DNA of 64,000 nucleotides from SZUA-36 sp963727635 (GTDB lineage: Bacteria; Pseudomonadota; Gammaproteobacteria; Xanthomonadales; SZUA-36). The stretch lies in assembly GCA_963727635.1 (NCBI GenBank), contig CAVSHP010000015.1, positions 806,001 to 870,000 on the forward strand, written 5' to 3'. The notes under the pieces are model-generated. The model saw nothing but the letters and a program-made list of their open reading frames with translations. It was not told the origin of the DNA and did not search any database. Position 1 is the first letter of the stretch. Each line of letters starts with the position of its first letter. The translations under genes were made by a program, and so were the position numbers. This document shows, piece after piece, positions 47,516-57,820 of this stretch.

Positions 47516-48446
47516 TCAGGTTTTACCCTGGATGTACTTTCGATTCAGGCTCATGGCCAGCGCGCTCAGGCCTATCAGGAGGAAGCCCAGGATGATCAGA
47601 CCGAACGCGTTGGCAAGGCTTTCGCGGAAGTAATAACCTGTAAAACCCATGAGCGCGATGACGCTGGAGAATAGAAGTGTCCGGCTGCGAACGACGGTGC
47701 CGAGGTACATGAATGCAGCGGCAATACCAAAATAAAATAGTTCGATGGCCGAGCCTTCCAGCACATCGAAGGCGCCGTAGAGGAAGAATACTGACCCGGC
47801 AAAGTACCAGAACGGTGTGATCACCTGGTGCTCCGTCTTGTCGATGGCGTAAGAGATCAGTGTCAACCCGATACCAAGCGCCAGCGAAACGATTTCAAAA
47901 TCGACATCCAGAATTTCACCCAGCGTGCCGAAGCCGGCAGCGCCGAAGAACAGCGAAGTAAACAGCAATACCGTGCGCTGTTTTGCCAGGAAGGTCAGAA
48001 ACTGCTGCACGAACATGACCCCACACATAAAAAGCAAGCCGTGTTCCGGGTCACCGCCGCGCGAGTATTCATTGAGCATCACCACGATACCCGTGGGTTG
48101 TAACAGGGCCGCAATCAATAATGTCGGGGTCGTGACACCGGAAAACCGGGTATCCGTCATGGTTGCAAGGGCAAACAGGTAGATGGCAAAGCCCACTCCC
48201 AGTGTGACCACCACCCGCACCGCGGAACCGAATTGATCCCATTGCATAGCCGATGAACAGGGCAATGCCCGCCAGCACAAATACACCACCGAGGTAAGCC
48301 GTTACTTTTGCCAGGATTCCGGTAGAACGCTGTGCCTGGTCGGCTGACGGCGCCTTGTTCAACTCGTCGATGATTTCTTTGGCTTGAAGCTGGTGACGGG
48401 TCGCAATTTCAACAATTTTCTGCAGCGCCCTGGCACGGCTGTTCAC
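47516..48446 (-). pseudogene. DUF2157/DUF4401-type membrane protein, one frameshift
   Basis: The N-terminal part MNSRARALQKIVEIATRHQLQAKEIIDELNKAP starts at a GTG (48446) that overlaps the preceding gene's TGA (GTGA). It is followed by KVTAYLGGVFVLAGIALFIG. Near 48250 the frame changes, and the rest (MQWDQFGSAVRVVVTLGVGFAIYLFALATM to KYIQGKT) is a multi-pass protein with about eight helices. The rejoined FIAMQWDQ pattern matches the DUF2157 and DUF4401 families, which have no known function. Confidence 0.75.
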
Positions 48447-49061
48447 GGTGTGCCAGCCTCTTCGATGATCCAGCCCATGAAATGCAGGTCGTCCTGGTAG
48501 TTGCTGTCGCCGGTCGGCACGGGCAGGTCGAAGTATGCGCTGTCTTTTTTGAGGACATAGTTGCTTTCGATATCGGTGCCTCATGCCAAACATCTCACCC
48601 AGCAGCCCGCCGCGCCCGCGGTAGCCGAGAAACTCGAAAGTGTAGCCATCGGGTGATTGGATACGTTTGTCGAGTTTCAGTGCGCTGGTTTGCGTTAATG
48701 GCAGCGGAACGGCTTTCTCGAGGTCTTCCAGGTCTGCCGGCAGATCGTAGCTGATCTCTTCGAAGGTATTTGCAGCGGCGATATAACGGAAGATACTTGC
48801 GGTATGCCGATTATAGTTGGATTGGTTTTCATCATTCGGAATAACCCGGCCGGTCAGCCTGCCATCCCGGACCTCGAAGGAAAGGTAGTAGTCACCCGCA
48901 TGCTGGTAATCGTACCGGTATCCTACCAGTATAAAGTCGTACTTCGGTGGATCGGCCAGTTGCCTGGGCAAATAACTGAGGACAAAAAAACCGCCGACAA
49001 GCAACACGGGCAATATGATGCCGCTTATCAACACCAGGTTTTGCTTGATCCATTGCCTCAT
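48443..49061 (-). pseudogene. GDYXXLXY-domain membrane-anchored protein, one frameshift
   Basis: It starts MRQWIKQNLVLISGIILPVLLVGGFFVLSY, a signal anchor, and carries the eponymous GDYYLSFEV after residue 50. It ends in another frame with SAYFDLPVPTGDSNYQDDLHFMGWIIEEAGTP. The break is near 48580 (a single extra or missing base). This family is a usual partner of DUF4401 and DUF2157 proteins. Both genes in this pair are disrupted once, close together, so it may be a regional problem of the assembly or of the locus. Confidence 0.75.
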
Positions 49062-49091
49062 TTCTCTCGTTAGTGTACTCCAAATGGATGC

Positions 49092-49165
49092 ATGAAAACC
49101 AAGACACCCACATCCCCTCAAATCTCAGGATGAAAACCAAGACACCCACATCCCCTCAAATCTCA
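49092..49165. repeat. Two tandem copies of a 36-bp element
   Basis: An identical 36-base sequence occupies 49092-49127 and 49130-49165 (period 38). It contains the core AAGACACCCACAT, the reverse complement of ATGTGGGTGTCTT, which links it to the repeats at 55689, 60745 and 60850. Confidence 0.9.
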
Positions 49166-49236
49166 AATAGGGCAATGCGACGAGAACGGATAAGGACATT
49201 TTGCGATTAAGGCGCGCAATAAATGAGGTCAAGACG

Positions 49237-50601
49237 TCAATGACGGAGTTCGGTTTTAACCTGTTCCATGTTTTCGAACCCGTCTATCTGCCGCGCAAGC
49301 ACATCGAATTGATCGAGACTTGCCGGGTTCCAGAAGCGGACGATTCTGCGTTCTTTTAAAAGCTGCCGTATGCGCGGCCAATCACCGAGTTGCAGCGCAG
49401 CTGAGATCATGATCTGCTGATAAAGATCCTGCTGTACATGGCTGGCCCCGAGTAAACCAAACTCCTGTCGTAGTACCAAAAGCGAATCGAGCGCACGTTG
49501 CGCCTGCCCCTGGGAGGCGGCCACAACCGCTTCTGAAATCCGCGCGGCCAGCAAGGCCCGGCTTGAACCGGAATGCCCCTGCCGGTTTGCATAATCCAGC
49601 ACTTCGTTGACGGCGGAAACACGCCCGCTGCGCAGCAGGGCCAGTACCTGGTGTACGGTCGTGAACCAGACCGTGTTTTGGGTTGCCGCTTGTAAGGCGC
49701 CCTGGGCCATGCGTTCCCAGCGTTCCGTGCCTACCGCAACGCCCTGCAGTTCCAGTCGAAACAACAGCGATGCACCATTCTGGATATCAAGGAAAAATGA
49801 CGAACTTTTAGGGTAGATTTCACGGTCCAGCAATTCCAGCGCTTCATCAAATGCACCTGCCGAGTATTTGAACAGGGCCAGGTGCCACCACAGGTGGCCA
49901 CGGAAGAGATTGTAATCGTTCAAAAAGTCGCCGGATGCTTCCAGCAGCGATAGGCCCTCCGCCTGACGGCCCTGCATTTCCAGCAGGTGGGCCATTGCGT
50001 GCAAGGCCCACAGATCCTGGGGTTGCCATTCCAGGGCTTCCCGCGCCGCCCGCTCGGCTTCCTCATAGTGACCGATTTCTTCCATCGCGAAAGAGAAGGC
50101 GGAAAGAAAGTGTGGGTGACCGGGAATCTCCTTGTTCCAGTGACTCGCGACACCTGCTGAAACTTGCGCCTGGAGTCGTTTGTCGCCCAGCCAGAACAGG
50201 GTTCCCGTGTGTTGCCTGAAGGCCAGCAGGTCTAACGGCCAATTCGCCAGGATCTTTTCCCAGGCGAAACCGCAGGCCCGCCAATCCTGATCGATCCAGG
50301 CGCGCAGGGCTTCCTGGTGTAAGCGCTCGCGGCGTGTGGCGGGTAAAGCCTCGGCCTCTTGCAAGTGCATTGCGGCCTTCGAATGTGAGGTGCAAAGCCA
50401 CTCCGACATCAGTGAATAGCCCTTAAACACGTGGCCCATACCGAAGTCCGGATGTTCCAGTAAAAAGCGGTCCAGACGATCCTGTACACCCAGCCTGTAG
50501 TAATACGTATCGATGATAAACGATTCAAATTCTTCCGCCGCCCGGGCGTCGATTCCCGTCAGGGCCAAACCCCTGGCGTCTACAGTTTGAATATCAGTCA
50601 T
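49237..50601 (-). CDS. TTC38-like tetratricopeptide protein
   Basis: The 454-residue product has TPR helices throughout, with HFLSAFSFAMEEIGHYEEAERAAREAL and WALHAMAHLLEMQGRQAEGL. Its length and pattern match the tetratricopeptide-repeat protein 38 group (cytoplasmic, unknown role). The start at 50601 is MTDIQTVDARGLALTG; the open frame continues to 50667 without a site. A promoter region of about 350 bases separates it from the ATP-grasp gene on the other strand. Confidence 0.85.
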   Translation of the reverse strand: MTDIQTVDARGLALTGIDARAAEEFESFIIDTYYYRLGVQDRLDRFLLEHPDFGMGHVFKGYSLMSEWLCTSHSKAAMHLQEAEALPATRRERLHQEALRAWIDQDWRACGFAWEKILANWPLDLLAFRQHTGTLFWLGDKRLQAQVSAGVASHWNKEIPGHPHFLSAFSFAMEEIGHYEEAERAAREALEWQPQDLWALHAMAHLLEMQGRQAEGLSLLEASGDFLNDYNLFRGHLWWHLALFKYSAGAFDEALELLDREIYPKSSSFFLDIQNGASLLFRLELQGVAVGTERWERMAQGALQAATQNTVWFTTVHQVLALLRSGRVSAVNEVLDYANRQGHSGSSRALLAARISEAVVAASQGQAQRALDSLLVLRQEFGLLGASHVQQDLYQQIMISAALQLGDWPRIRQLLKERRIVRFWNPASLDQFDVLARQIDGFENMEQVKTELRH

Positions 50602-50951
50602 GCGTCTGTTTCCAAAATTCGTGTGACAAAGAAGAGTGTTTGTACGCCGTATGGTTCCCGCAATCAATAGCCGGCAAGGGTAATCATCAACGTGAGAAAG
50701 TCACAACACCCTGCACTGACACTGCGTTTCCGTCCATACCCCTGCTGCAATTCGACCCTTTTGATGCAGATTGGGCGATCTTTGTATGCCGCGGAGATTA
50801 TCGGCGAAAGAAGTTAAGAGGTTTAGGCAGATTGTTCACCGTGCAAATCCGCTCCAGCCCGGTATTTCTGGCAAAATAGCTTTTAGACGACCTATACTTC
50901 CAACCAATAGCGGTTACTAATGATGTAACACGTGACCAAGAGGCAGTAATC
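50602..50951. other. Intergenic region between divergent genes
   Basis: About 350 bases without a supported gene. It ends with AAGAGG eight bases before the broken ATP-grasp start. I see no repeat of the local family in it. Confidence 0.5.
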
Positions 50952-52172
50952 ATCAACGTTCTTTTCATCTCTCCCGGCTATCCCGCGGAAATGGCCGACT
51001 TCACACGCGGCCTGGCGCAATGCGGAGCCCGGGTCATCGGGCTCGGCGAGCACCCCGTTGGCGCTTTGCCGTGGCATCGTGAAACAAAGCCTGTCGGATT
51101 ACCTTCGCGTACAGTCCCTGGTCGACACTGACGCGGTGCTTGCCACGGTCCGCGAAAGCGCGGCCCACACTCCGATCGACCGTGTCGAATGCCTGTGGGA
51201 ACCGTTCATGACGCCTCGCTGCGCAACTGCGCGAGATGCTCGACATCGGCGGGATGCACACGGCCCAGACCGAGCTCTTCCGCGACAAGAAAAAAATGAA
51301 AGATGCCCTCGATGCTGCCGGCCTGCGCACACCCCGCAACAGCACCGCAATCGGTTCAGACGCGATCCGCGCCGCGGCCGCAACCATCGGTCTGCCGCTG
51401 GTGATCAAACCCATCGCCGGCGCCGGCTCGGCGCATACGCATGAGGTGCGCGACCAGGACGCCCTTGAGGCCGCCATCGCCGATGTCGGTGAGCATCGCG
51501 AGGTCAGCGTCGAAGAATACATCGAGGGCGAGGAATACACCTTCGATACGGTCTGCGCGAACGGCCGCATCCTCTATGAGAACATCGCCTGGTACCGCCC
51601 CAAGCCGATCATCGGTCGCAACGTCGAGTGGATATCCATGCAGACGGTCAACCTGCGTAACCTCGACCGCCCGGAGCTTGCCGCAGGGCGTGAGCTCGGC
51701 CGGCGCGTCATCGAGACGCTGGGGTTTCGCACCGGCTTCACGCACATGGAGTGGTTTTCTGACGCCCTCGGGCGAAGCGGTGTTCGGTGAGATCGGCGGC
51801 CGTCCACCGGGTGGGCGCTCGGTTGACCTGATGAACTACAGCAACGATTTCGACATCTACACGGGCTGGGCGCAGGCCGTCACCCGCGGCGAATTCAACC
51901 AGACCGCCCACCGCCGCTATAACGCGGCGGCGATATTCAAGCGGGCCCGCGGCCAGGGACATATCTGCGCCATCCACGGCCTGGACGGTCTGCGGCATCG
52001 TTTCGGTGAGCACATCGTGGTGGAAGACCTGCTGCCCATTGGCGCGCCACGCCGCAACTGGCGCCAGACACTCTTGTCAGATGGTTACCTGATCGTGCGT
52101 CATCCGGAACTTGCACGGACACTCGAAATTGCCGACGCGGTGGGTACCGACCTGCAGATAGACGCGCGCTGA
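50952..52172 (+). pseudogene. ATP-grasp ligase-like gene, three frameshifts and no start codon
   Basis: Rejoined, the product reads INVLFISPGYPAEMADFTRGLAQ, then VKQSLSDYLRVQSLVDTDAVLATV, then RDKKKMKDALDAAGLRTPRN, IGLPLVIKPIAGAGSAHTH, EEYIEGEEYTFDTVC and finally FGEIGGRPPGGRSVDLMNY. These are ATP-grasp motifs of the carbamoyl-phosphate-synthase/biotin-carboxylase type. Frames change near 51065, 51215 and 51770. The expected start codon is ATC (50952) with AAGAGG eight bases before it, suggesting an ATG-to-ATC substitution. Such proteins join a carboxylate to an amine using ATP; the substrate is unknown. Confidence 0.8.
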
Positions 52173-52474
52173 AAGAAGCCTAACTGCGACTGGCAATAAT
52201 CAGTAGCAGAAATCTCAGAAATCTCAGGACACCCATCACTTCTTATCTCGACTTTTTCTCGGCTTTTCTTTTCCTCTCCAGTTTTCCTTCCCGGCTTTCC
52301 TGCATTGTTCGTTCGATCTGCCCGGTTGAATGAGTTGCCGGATGTGTAACCCCTGCACTGTAATTGCGATTCTGGTGCTGGGTTCCAGACAAGAGTGGCC
52401 AAGGTGTCAATCAAGCGGGACAGTCAATCAGCTGCTATATTTTTAAAGGTACTTTTAGAAAAAAGAGAGGGCGG
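52173..52474. repeat. Intergenic region with one repeat core
   Basis: GGACACCCATCA at 52227-52238 is identical to the core of the large array at 58137-58278. It follows a short duplicated AAATCTCAG. The remaining bases hold no supported gene. Confidence 0.6.
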
Positions 52475-54492
52475 TTGCTGGTTCAAAATAACATCAGCCA
52501 GGTGTTGGAAGATGTTGCCGAACAGCGCATTTTTTCATTTGGCTCCTTCACTCTCGACGCAGGTCGAGGGGTTCTGACGCGCGACGGGGTTAATATCCTC
52601 CTGCGCCCCAAATCTTTTGACGTATTGACCTACCTGTTAAAAAACACCGGACGTCTGGTTAGCCGCAAGGAATTATTGGAGGCCGTCTGGACGGATGTGA
52701 TCGTGACCGACGATTCGTTGACACAATGCCTGATCGAGATACGCAAATCACTGGGGGACGATCAAAAAAGATCGTGCAAACCGTGCCGCGCCGTGGATAC
52801 CTGTTTGATCTGCCGGTTTCAGTTTCTGCGCCGGCCGGCATTGGTCATGCGCAACCGGACCGCCCAGGATGGCGACAACCGTCACTCTGGACTCTCGTCG
52901 CCATAGCGGTTCTGGCTGTCGCGATTGGTTTCACCTGGCTGCGCCCTGGATTCCTGCCACAGCAGTCCGTAAGCGAACAGACGGCTGTTAATATGTCGGA
53001 CGAGGTGGCAATTGCAGTTCTGCCCTTTGCTGACCTTAGCAAAGAAGGAGACCAGGCGTATCTGGCCGATGGTGTTTCCGAGGAAATTCTCAACCTGCTG
53101 ACCCAGGTGTCCGGTCTGACCGTGATAGCGCGCACTTCGTCATTTTCCATGCGGGATCAGAATCTCGATATCGTCACCATTGCGCAGCGGCTCAACGTGA
53201 CCCATGTACTGGAGGGGAGTGTACGCAAGTCGGGTGACCGGATACGTGTAACTGCGCAACTGGTGGACGGGCACAGCGGTATCCATCTCTGGTCGCAGAC
53301 CTATGACGACCGGCTCGATGACGTCTTTGCCGTGCAAACAGGGATCGCGCGTGCGGTGGCAGGTGTCCTGGCATCAAAGCTGCTGGATACAGACCCGTCT
53401 GCCACCTCCTATTTAGAGTCCACACCCGCCGCCCGGAATATGGATGCCTGGAATCTTTACCTACGCGGAAAGTATTTCAATGGACGCCGCTCTCCCGGAG
53501 ACGTGCTGCGCGCACAGCAGTATTTCGAGGAAGCGCTCGCACTTGATCCGAATTTGGCGGCAGCGTGGATTGGCCTGGCTGGTGTGCTGAATCTGCGCTG
53601 GGTTGAGGATGATCTGCCCGAGGACGAGAGACTCCCGGCCAACCAGGCGCAGCCCTTGATGAAGTATGCGGTCGAGAAAGCTCTGGAACTTGATCCACGA
53701 AATCCGGAAGCGTTGATGCGCCTGGCAAGCCTCAATTTACGCGCGGGCAACGTTGAACGGGCATATGATTTGATTTATCAGGCCATGCCATATGGTCGTA
53801 ATAGCGCCCTGGTCCAGTCGATGCTTGCTGGTATTGCGTTTTGGGCATCGGATACGGCTACCGCGGTAAAGCTTCAGCGTAGGGCAGTCCGGCTCGAACC
53901 CATCAGCTTTAATCAAAGCATTAATTTGGCCTTTTATCTTTATTGGGCGGGCCAACTGGACGATTCCGCGGCACTTTTTCGGCAGTCTTATGAGATCAAT
54001 CCCGGGTCGCAGGATGAAGGAAACGATGTACAGGCGTGGATTTCGATTCATCAACACGATTACGCGAATGCTGAGGCCCTGGCGGAATTACTGCCGGTGG
54101 GGCCCAGGCGTGACGCGGTCTGGAGCATGCTGTACTACCAGGCTGGAAATGACGGCGAATCCGATGCGGCTTTGAATCGTCTGAAGCAAACCGGCGATAT
54201 AGAATCTCAGGTAAGGATCACCTATGTATATGCGTTCAGGGGCGAAACCGAAGCTGCGTTTCATTCCCTGGAAGCGGCCAGCAGGGCACTTATGTCCCCG
54301 TCAAACGCAGACGAAGCCGGGTTTTGGTTCACGGAACTGCGGGCATCAATGTTTCTGCAGTCCCTGCACACAGACAGACGCTGGGTCGAATGGGAGACAA
54401 AGACTGAAAAACTCCTGTACGACCCGCTGGATGTTGAATTGGTCCAGTCACTTAAGCAATATGCAGAAACGGGTTTGCCCGAACGGCTTTAG
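52475..54492 (+). pseudogene. Winged-helix/TolB-N/TPR regulator (CadC-like), frameshift in an A6 run
   Basis: The N-terminal domain is an OmpR-type winged helix (FGSFTLDAGRGVLTRDGVNILLRPKSFDVLTYL, SRKELLEAVWTDVIVTDDSLTQCLIEIRKSLGDD). After the break at about 52764-52769 (six A) the frame continues IVQTVPRRGYLFDLPV, a membrane helix (LWTLVAIAVLAVAIGFTW), a TolB-N-like domain (AIAVLPFADLSKEGDQAYLADGVSEEILNLL) and TPRs. These regulators sense envelope or periplasmic signals. The TTG start at 52475 is tentative. A one-base indel would restore the protein. Confidence 0.82.
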
Positions 54493-54506
54493 ACCTCTGA
54501 AAACAA

Positions 54507-54522
54507 GGGGCCTTTCGGCCCC
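54507..54522. terminator. Short hairpin between convergent genes
   Basis: GGGGCC-TTTC-GGCCCC lies between the stop of the TPR regulator gene and that of the ScyD-like gene on the other strand. On the minus strand the hairpin is followed by TTGTTTTC, so it can end the ScyD-like transcript, and perhaps both. Confidence 0.7.
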
Positions 54523-54529
54523 CCGGTGA

Positions 54530-55519
54530 TCAATGCCGTTTGCCTTTGCCATAAGGCGGGTTGGAAACGTTCTCAATTTTGAAAATTTCTCCAGCAAGCC
54601 CGACAACATAAGCGGTATTTCCAATGAATTCGACGGAAGTGGGCATATTCAAACCATCAGCAACAACACTGAATGTGCCGTCCTCGTTGATCTCCAACAA
54701 CGCACCGTCGTTTGGAATTGCCGGCGAGCCTTCGAAGGCTCCATCCCAGTGACCCTGTGAAAGTGCATAAAGCGTGCGACCGAGACCAAATTCAACGTCA
54801 ACGAGGAGTCGGGCGCCGGAGCCGACTTCCTGTGGTGTAAGTGCATCAGGACTAAACGACCACACAATCCCATTTTCCGGATCATGCGGGGCAGGACCGG
54901 CCTGTGCCATGTACACCGTGTTTCCCCGTACTTCCAAACCGGTCGGGACGATGTTGCCGAATACGTTAAATTCAGAAATCTCGCCGTTGAGGCTAACCCA
55001 CAGGACCCGGTTGAGGTGCCCATCGGTCACCAGGAATCCACCGCGGAATGGTTCCATCGCATACTGCACACCGGTCGGTATGAAAAAAGCCGTGGCCGGT
55101 GGATTGGCAAGATTAAACTCACCGATATTTGCAATGATGGTGTGATTCTGGGGTCCGTCGATCCGGTAAATACCGACGATGTCGTTAGCCGGTGCGCCAA
55201 AGATTGTTTCGAGGTCCGAGGCGACCAGGGTGACCAGCGCATAGGCGACGCCATCCACGAAGGCGACGTCAACCGCACCGCCAATTCCAATCCACGAAGT
55301 GGGCAGGCCACTTGCGAATGTTGACTTTTCCCCGGTCCATGGATCAATACGCGTAATCTCGCCAATAGCACCCTCGGTGACATAAAGCGCACCATCCGGA
55401 CCCACGGTGCTGCCCGAAGCGCCTTGCAGGCCAGTAACGAACTGCGCGCTCACAGCGAATGGCGCGGCAGACGTAACGACGAGCATGGCCAATAGAAACA
55501 GGATTCTTTTAACTCTCAT
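54530..55519 (-). CDS. Second ScyD/ScyE-family secreted protein
   Basis: The product (329 residues from ATG 55519, GGAGGA five bases upstream) has a signal peptide (ILFLLAMLVVTSAAPFAVSA) and repeats such as GSTVGPDGALYVTEGAIGEITRIDPWTG, VGIYRIDGPQNHT and PTGVQYAMEPFRGGFLVTDG. It is paralogous to the protein at 40603-41637 and is likewise probably a secreted beta-propeller. It ends with a basic KGKRH tail. The role is unknown. Confidence 0.85.
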   Translation of the reverse strand: MRVKRILFLLAMLVVTSAAPFAVSAQFVTGLQGASGSTVGPDGALYVTEGAIGEITRIDPWTGEKSTFASGLPTSWIGIGGAVDVAFVDGVAYALVTLVASDLETIFGAPANDIVGIYRIDGPQNHTIIANIGEFNLANPPATAFFIPTGVQYAMEPFRGGFLVTDGHLNRVLWVSLNGEISEFNVFGNIVPTGLEVRGNTVYMAQAGPAPHDPENGIVWSFSPDALTPQEVGSGARLLVDVEFGLGRTLYALSQGHWDGAFEGSPAIPNDGALLEINEDGTFSVVADGLNMPTSVEFIGNTAYVVGLAGEIFKIENVSNPPYGKGKRH

Positions 55520-55881
55520 AACAGTTCCTCCAAATTGATTAGCGGGGTGGAAAGGAAAGCGGCTAATAGAGCAGACCTGCAAGTTCGTCTTTCCTTTTCT
55601 GACAGTTAAGCGAACGCGTTAGATGGAGTACCGAAAGAGTTGCTAAATTCCTACGAAATTTCGACTAGATGAATAGGTTCAGCAGATTAAATGTGACTGT
55701 CTTGGCTTATTCCCCCTCCTTTTGCGGGCGAGAATCTCAAATCCGTCAAAATCAACATCTCATAATATCTATACATAAATTGTGCGTAACAACAAATATA
55801 TTACTAAAAATAGCTTTATTGGTATTGCATAACCTATACAAATATTATATTATTTATTTTCAAAATTTGGAGATGACTACT
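55520..55881. other. Intergenic region with one repeat-family member
   Basis: The first third carries the upstream region of the ScyD-like gene. AAATGTGACTGTCTTGG (55689-55705) matches the local ATGTGGSTGTCTTG family with one change. The rest is AT-rich, with GGAG at 55869 serving the fasciclin gene. I see no other gene. Confidence 0.5.
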
Positions 55882-56394
55882 ATGATTATGAAACGCAAAC
55901 GTAATATTTCGATATACATCGCCTTGGCTGCAGCGCTTTTGCTGTTGGCTACAGAGGTGCTTGCAGGCAACTACGGCAAGAAGCAGTCTGACATCGTTGA
56001 TACTGCTGTTGCCGCAGGTACATTCAATACCCTGGCTGCGGCACTGGTAGCTGGTGACCTGGTTGACACGCTTAAAGCAGATGGCCCTTACACGGTTTTC
56101 GCCCCGACTGATGAGGCTTTTGCCAAATTGCCGGCTGGTACGGTAGAAATGCTTTTGCTGCCGGAAAACAAGGACAAATTAGTCGCTATCCTGACCTATC
56201 ACGTGGTTCCGGGCAAAGTCAGCGCCGCTGAAGTGATTACCATGACTTCGGCGTCAACAGTTAATGGATCTGATGTCGCCATCTCGGTTGTCGATGACGC
56301 AGTTTTTATTAATGATTCACGGGTCGTCGCCACAGATATTGAAGCCAGTAATGGCATCATCCATGTTGTGGACAACGTTCTTCTGCCGAATTGA
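55882..56394 (+). CDS. Fasciclin (FAS1)-domain secreted protein
   Basis: This 170-residue protein has a signal peptide (ISIYIALAAALLLLATEVLA) and a single FAS1 domain: DIVDTAVAAGTFNTLAAALVAGDLVDTLKADGPYTVFAPTDEAFAKLP, then TYHVVPGKVSA and a C-terminal IEASNGIIHVVDNVLLPN. FAS1 proteins mediate adhesion or ligand binding at the cell surface. The ATG at 55882 has GGAG nine bases upstream. A strong terminator follows, so it is monocistronic. Confidence 0.93.
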   Translation: MIMKRKRNISIYIALAAALLLLATEVLAGNYGKKQSDIVDTAVAAGTFNTLAAALVAGDLVDTLKADGPYTVFAPTDEAFAKLPAGTVEMLLLPENKDKLVAILTYHVVPGKVSAAEVITMTSASTVNGSDVAISVVDDAVFINDSRVVATDIEASNGIIHVVDNVLLPN

Positions 56395-56444
56395 AATAGG
56401 TTTAAGAGACAAGTCCCACCGCACACTCCCAGTGTGCTAATTAG

Positions 56445-56498
56445 GCCCTGACCGGGCGAGCGAGTATCCAAGATGCTCAACCGGTCCGGGCTTTTTTT
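56445..56498 (+). terminator. Intrinsic terminator after the fasciclin gene
   Basis: The arms GCCCTGACCGGGCGAGC (56445-56461) and GCTCAACCGGTCCGGGC (56475-56491) pair over 14 of 17 positions. They are followed by seven T. The hairpin is 50 bases after the fasciclin stop. Confidence 0.88.
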
Positions 56499-56547
56499 AC
56501 ATGGGCGTCCGTATGGGTGTGTTGGTTTTATACAAGACCGGTTGCAG

Positions 56548-57066
56548 TCACTTTTTGCTCAATGCGGCGCGCACCTGCGATTCCAGTATTTTCAATCGTG
56601 ATTCCAATTTGATTGTTTCAAACAGCTTTTTGTTCTGCTTATCCATGTCACTTTTCATTTTTTCTATCTGAGCCATTGATTCTTTATGTTCACGCTCGGT
56701 TCGTCCGTTCAATGCGGCGATGGTTTTTTCCAGTAACTCTCTGCGTTTTTCCAGATTGGCGATTTTCTTGTCCGCATCAGGATCACCGACATTTTTCAGA
56801 TATTTTAGTTTTTCTAATTTATCATCTCGTTTGGTCATTAGATTTTTCAGATCTTTGAGTTCGTCTTGGACTTTATCATCGCTCGATCCAGAAGACTTTG
56901 CGGTTACTGCCAAAGCCTTAACTGCGGTCTCCAAGGTATTGATACGCTTGATCAATCCCGACATGTCGCCGCTTTTGCGGAATTCCTTTTCATACGAGTC
57001 GAGCTTCCTTTCGAGGGCGTTTATCCGCTTCTCATTCGCTTTCGCCATCATTTCTGCATTTGCCAT
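56548..57066 (-). CDS. Coiled-coil hypothetical protein
   Basis: A 172-residue protein with very high Lys/Glu content and heptad-like spacing almost throughout (NEKRINALERKLDSYEKEF, LIKRINTLETAVKAL, KKIANLEKRRELLEKTI). It has no signal peptide or known domain. It is likely a soluble coiled-coil scaffold. GGAG lies nine bases before the ATG. It is convergent with the fasciclin gene, and the repeats begin upstream of it. Confidence 0.7.
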   Translation of the reverse strand: MANAEMMAKANEKRINALERKLDSYEKEFRKSGDMSGLIKRINTLETAVKALAVTAKSSGSSDDKVQDELKDLKNLMTKRDDKLEKLKYLKNVGDPDADKKIANLEKRRELLEKTIAALNGRTEREHKESMAQIEKMKSDMDKQNKKLFETIKLESRLKILESQVRAALSKK

Positions 57067-57173
57067 AACACTTTTCTCCGCACATTAAATATGACCAAAG
57101 TATAGGCAAAATTAAAACCGTATTGCTAGCACCTACGGTCAGTAAAGTCCTGAGTAAAGTCGAAAACCAAAAT

Positions 57174-57221
57174 AAAGTCCGGACACCCATCGCTTTTTGG
57201 GCTTTAGGACATGGGTGTCCA
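57174..57221. repeat. Inverted-repeat element with the GGACACCCA core
   Basis: AAAGTCCGGACACCCAT (57174-57190) is followed, after 20 bases, by ATGGGTGTCCAGA. Ten bases on each arm (57181-57190 and 57211-57220) pair perfectly. It is a likely hairpin of the same family as 58137-58278. Confidence 0.88.
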
Positions 57222-57313
57222 GACTCTCTTCTTTCAACTTTCTTCTTCTGACCTAACCAGTGCGCAAAATGCGTCAATCGATTTCAGATTCCTGCGGTGG
57301 ACTTAAATAAGTC

Positions 57314-57820
57314 TCACGGCTCCGCGGTAAAGCGGGTGCCGGTGAAGGAAGGACAACTTGCCGACAGGAAGTTGCCAGCGTTGTCGAAAAATTCCGCGAC
57401 ACCGGTGCCGGTGTACTCGTTGGCGTCTTCATTGATCGATACCTCGTTGGTCATGACTGTCCAACCGACCCTGTTGCCTGACGCATCGAAACGATACATC
57501 TTGATCCGCGACAGGTAGTCATTGCCGCCGAGGTGCGTCCAAACCATCATGTGCGCGGACAGGGCGGACGGATTGGTGCCCGGGACGATCTGCCCGGTGC
57601 CGCCCAGTTCGTACTTGTGCAGGCCTGGAAACGTGGCGAACGTCGGACCGCCGGCACAATTGGCGACGGACACCTGGACGTCCCAGAGACCGACGATCCG
57701 ATCCCCGCGGGCTCTGGTTTTCGGTTCGGAACCGACCTGCGCGGATGCGCTCAATGACATGAAGAGCGTTCCTATCAGGACAACGATGGCAATTCCAGTG
57801 ACTTTGTTTAGGTGTTTCAT
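57314..57820 (-). CDS. Small secreted hypothetical protein
   Basis: The product (168 residues from ATG 57820, GGAG seven bases upstream) has a signal peptide (VTGIAIVVLIGTLFMSLSASA) and a mature part of beta-rich character: IVGLWDVQVSVANCAGG, MMVWTHLGGNDYLSR and EYTGTGVAEFFDNAGNFL, typical of lipocalin-like secreted proteins. Two Cys residues, one early and one late, could form a disulphide. I do not recognise the family. Confidence 0.75.
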   Translation of the reverse strand: MKHLNKVTGIAIVVLIGTLFMSLSASAQVGSEPKTRARGDRIVGLWDVQVSVANCAGGPTFATFPGLHKYELGGTGQIVPGTNPSALSAHMMVWTHLGGNDYLSRIKMYRFDASGNRVGWTVMTNEVSINEDANEYTGTGVAEFFDNAGNFLSASCPSFTGTRFTAEP

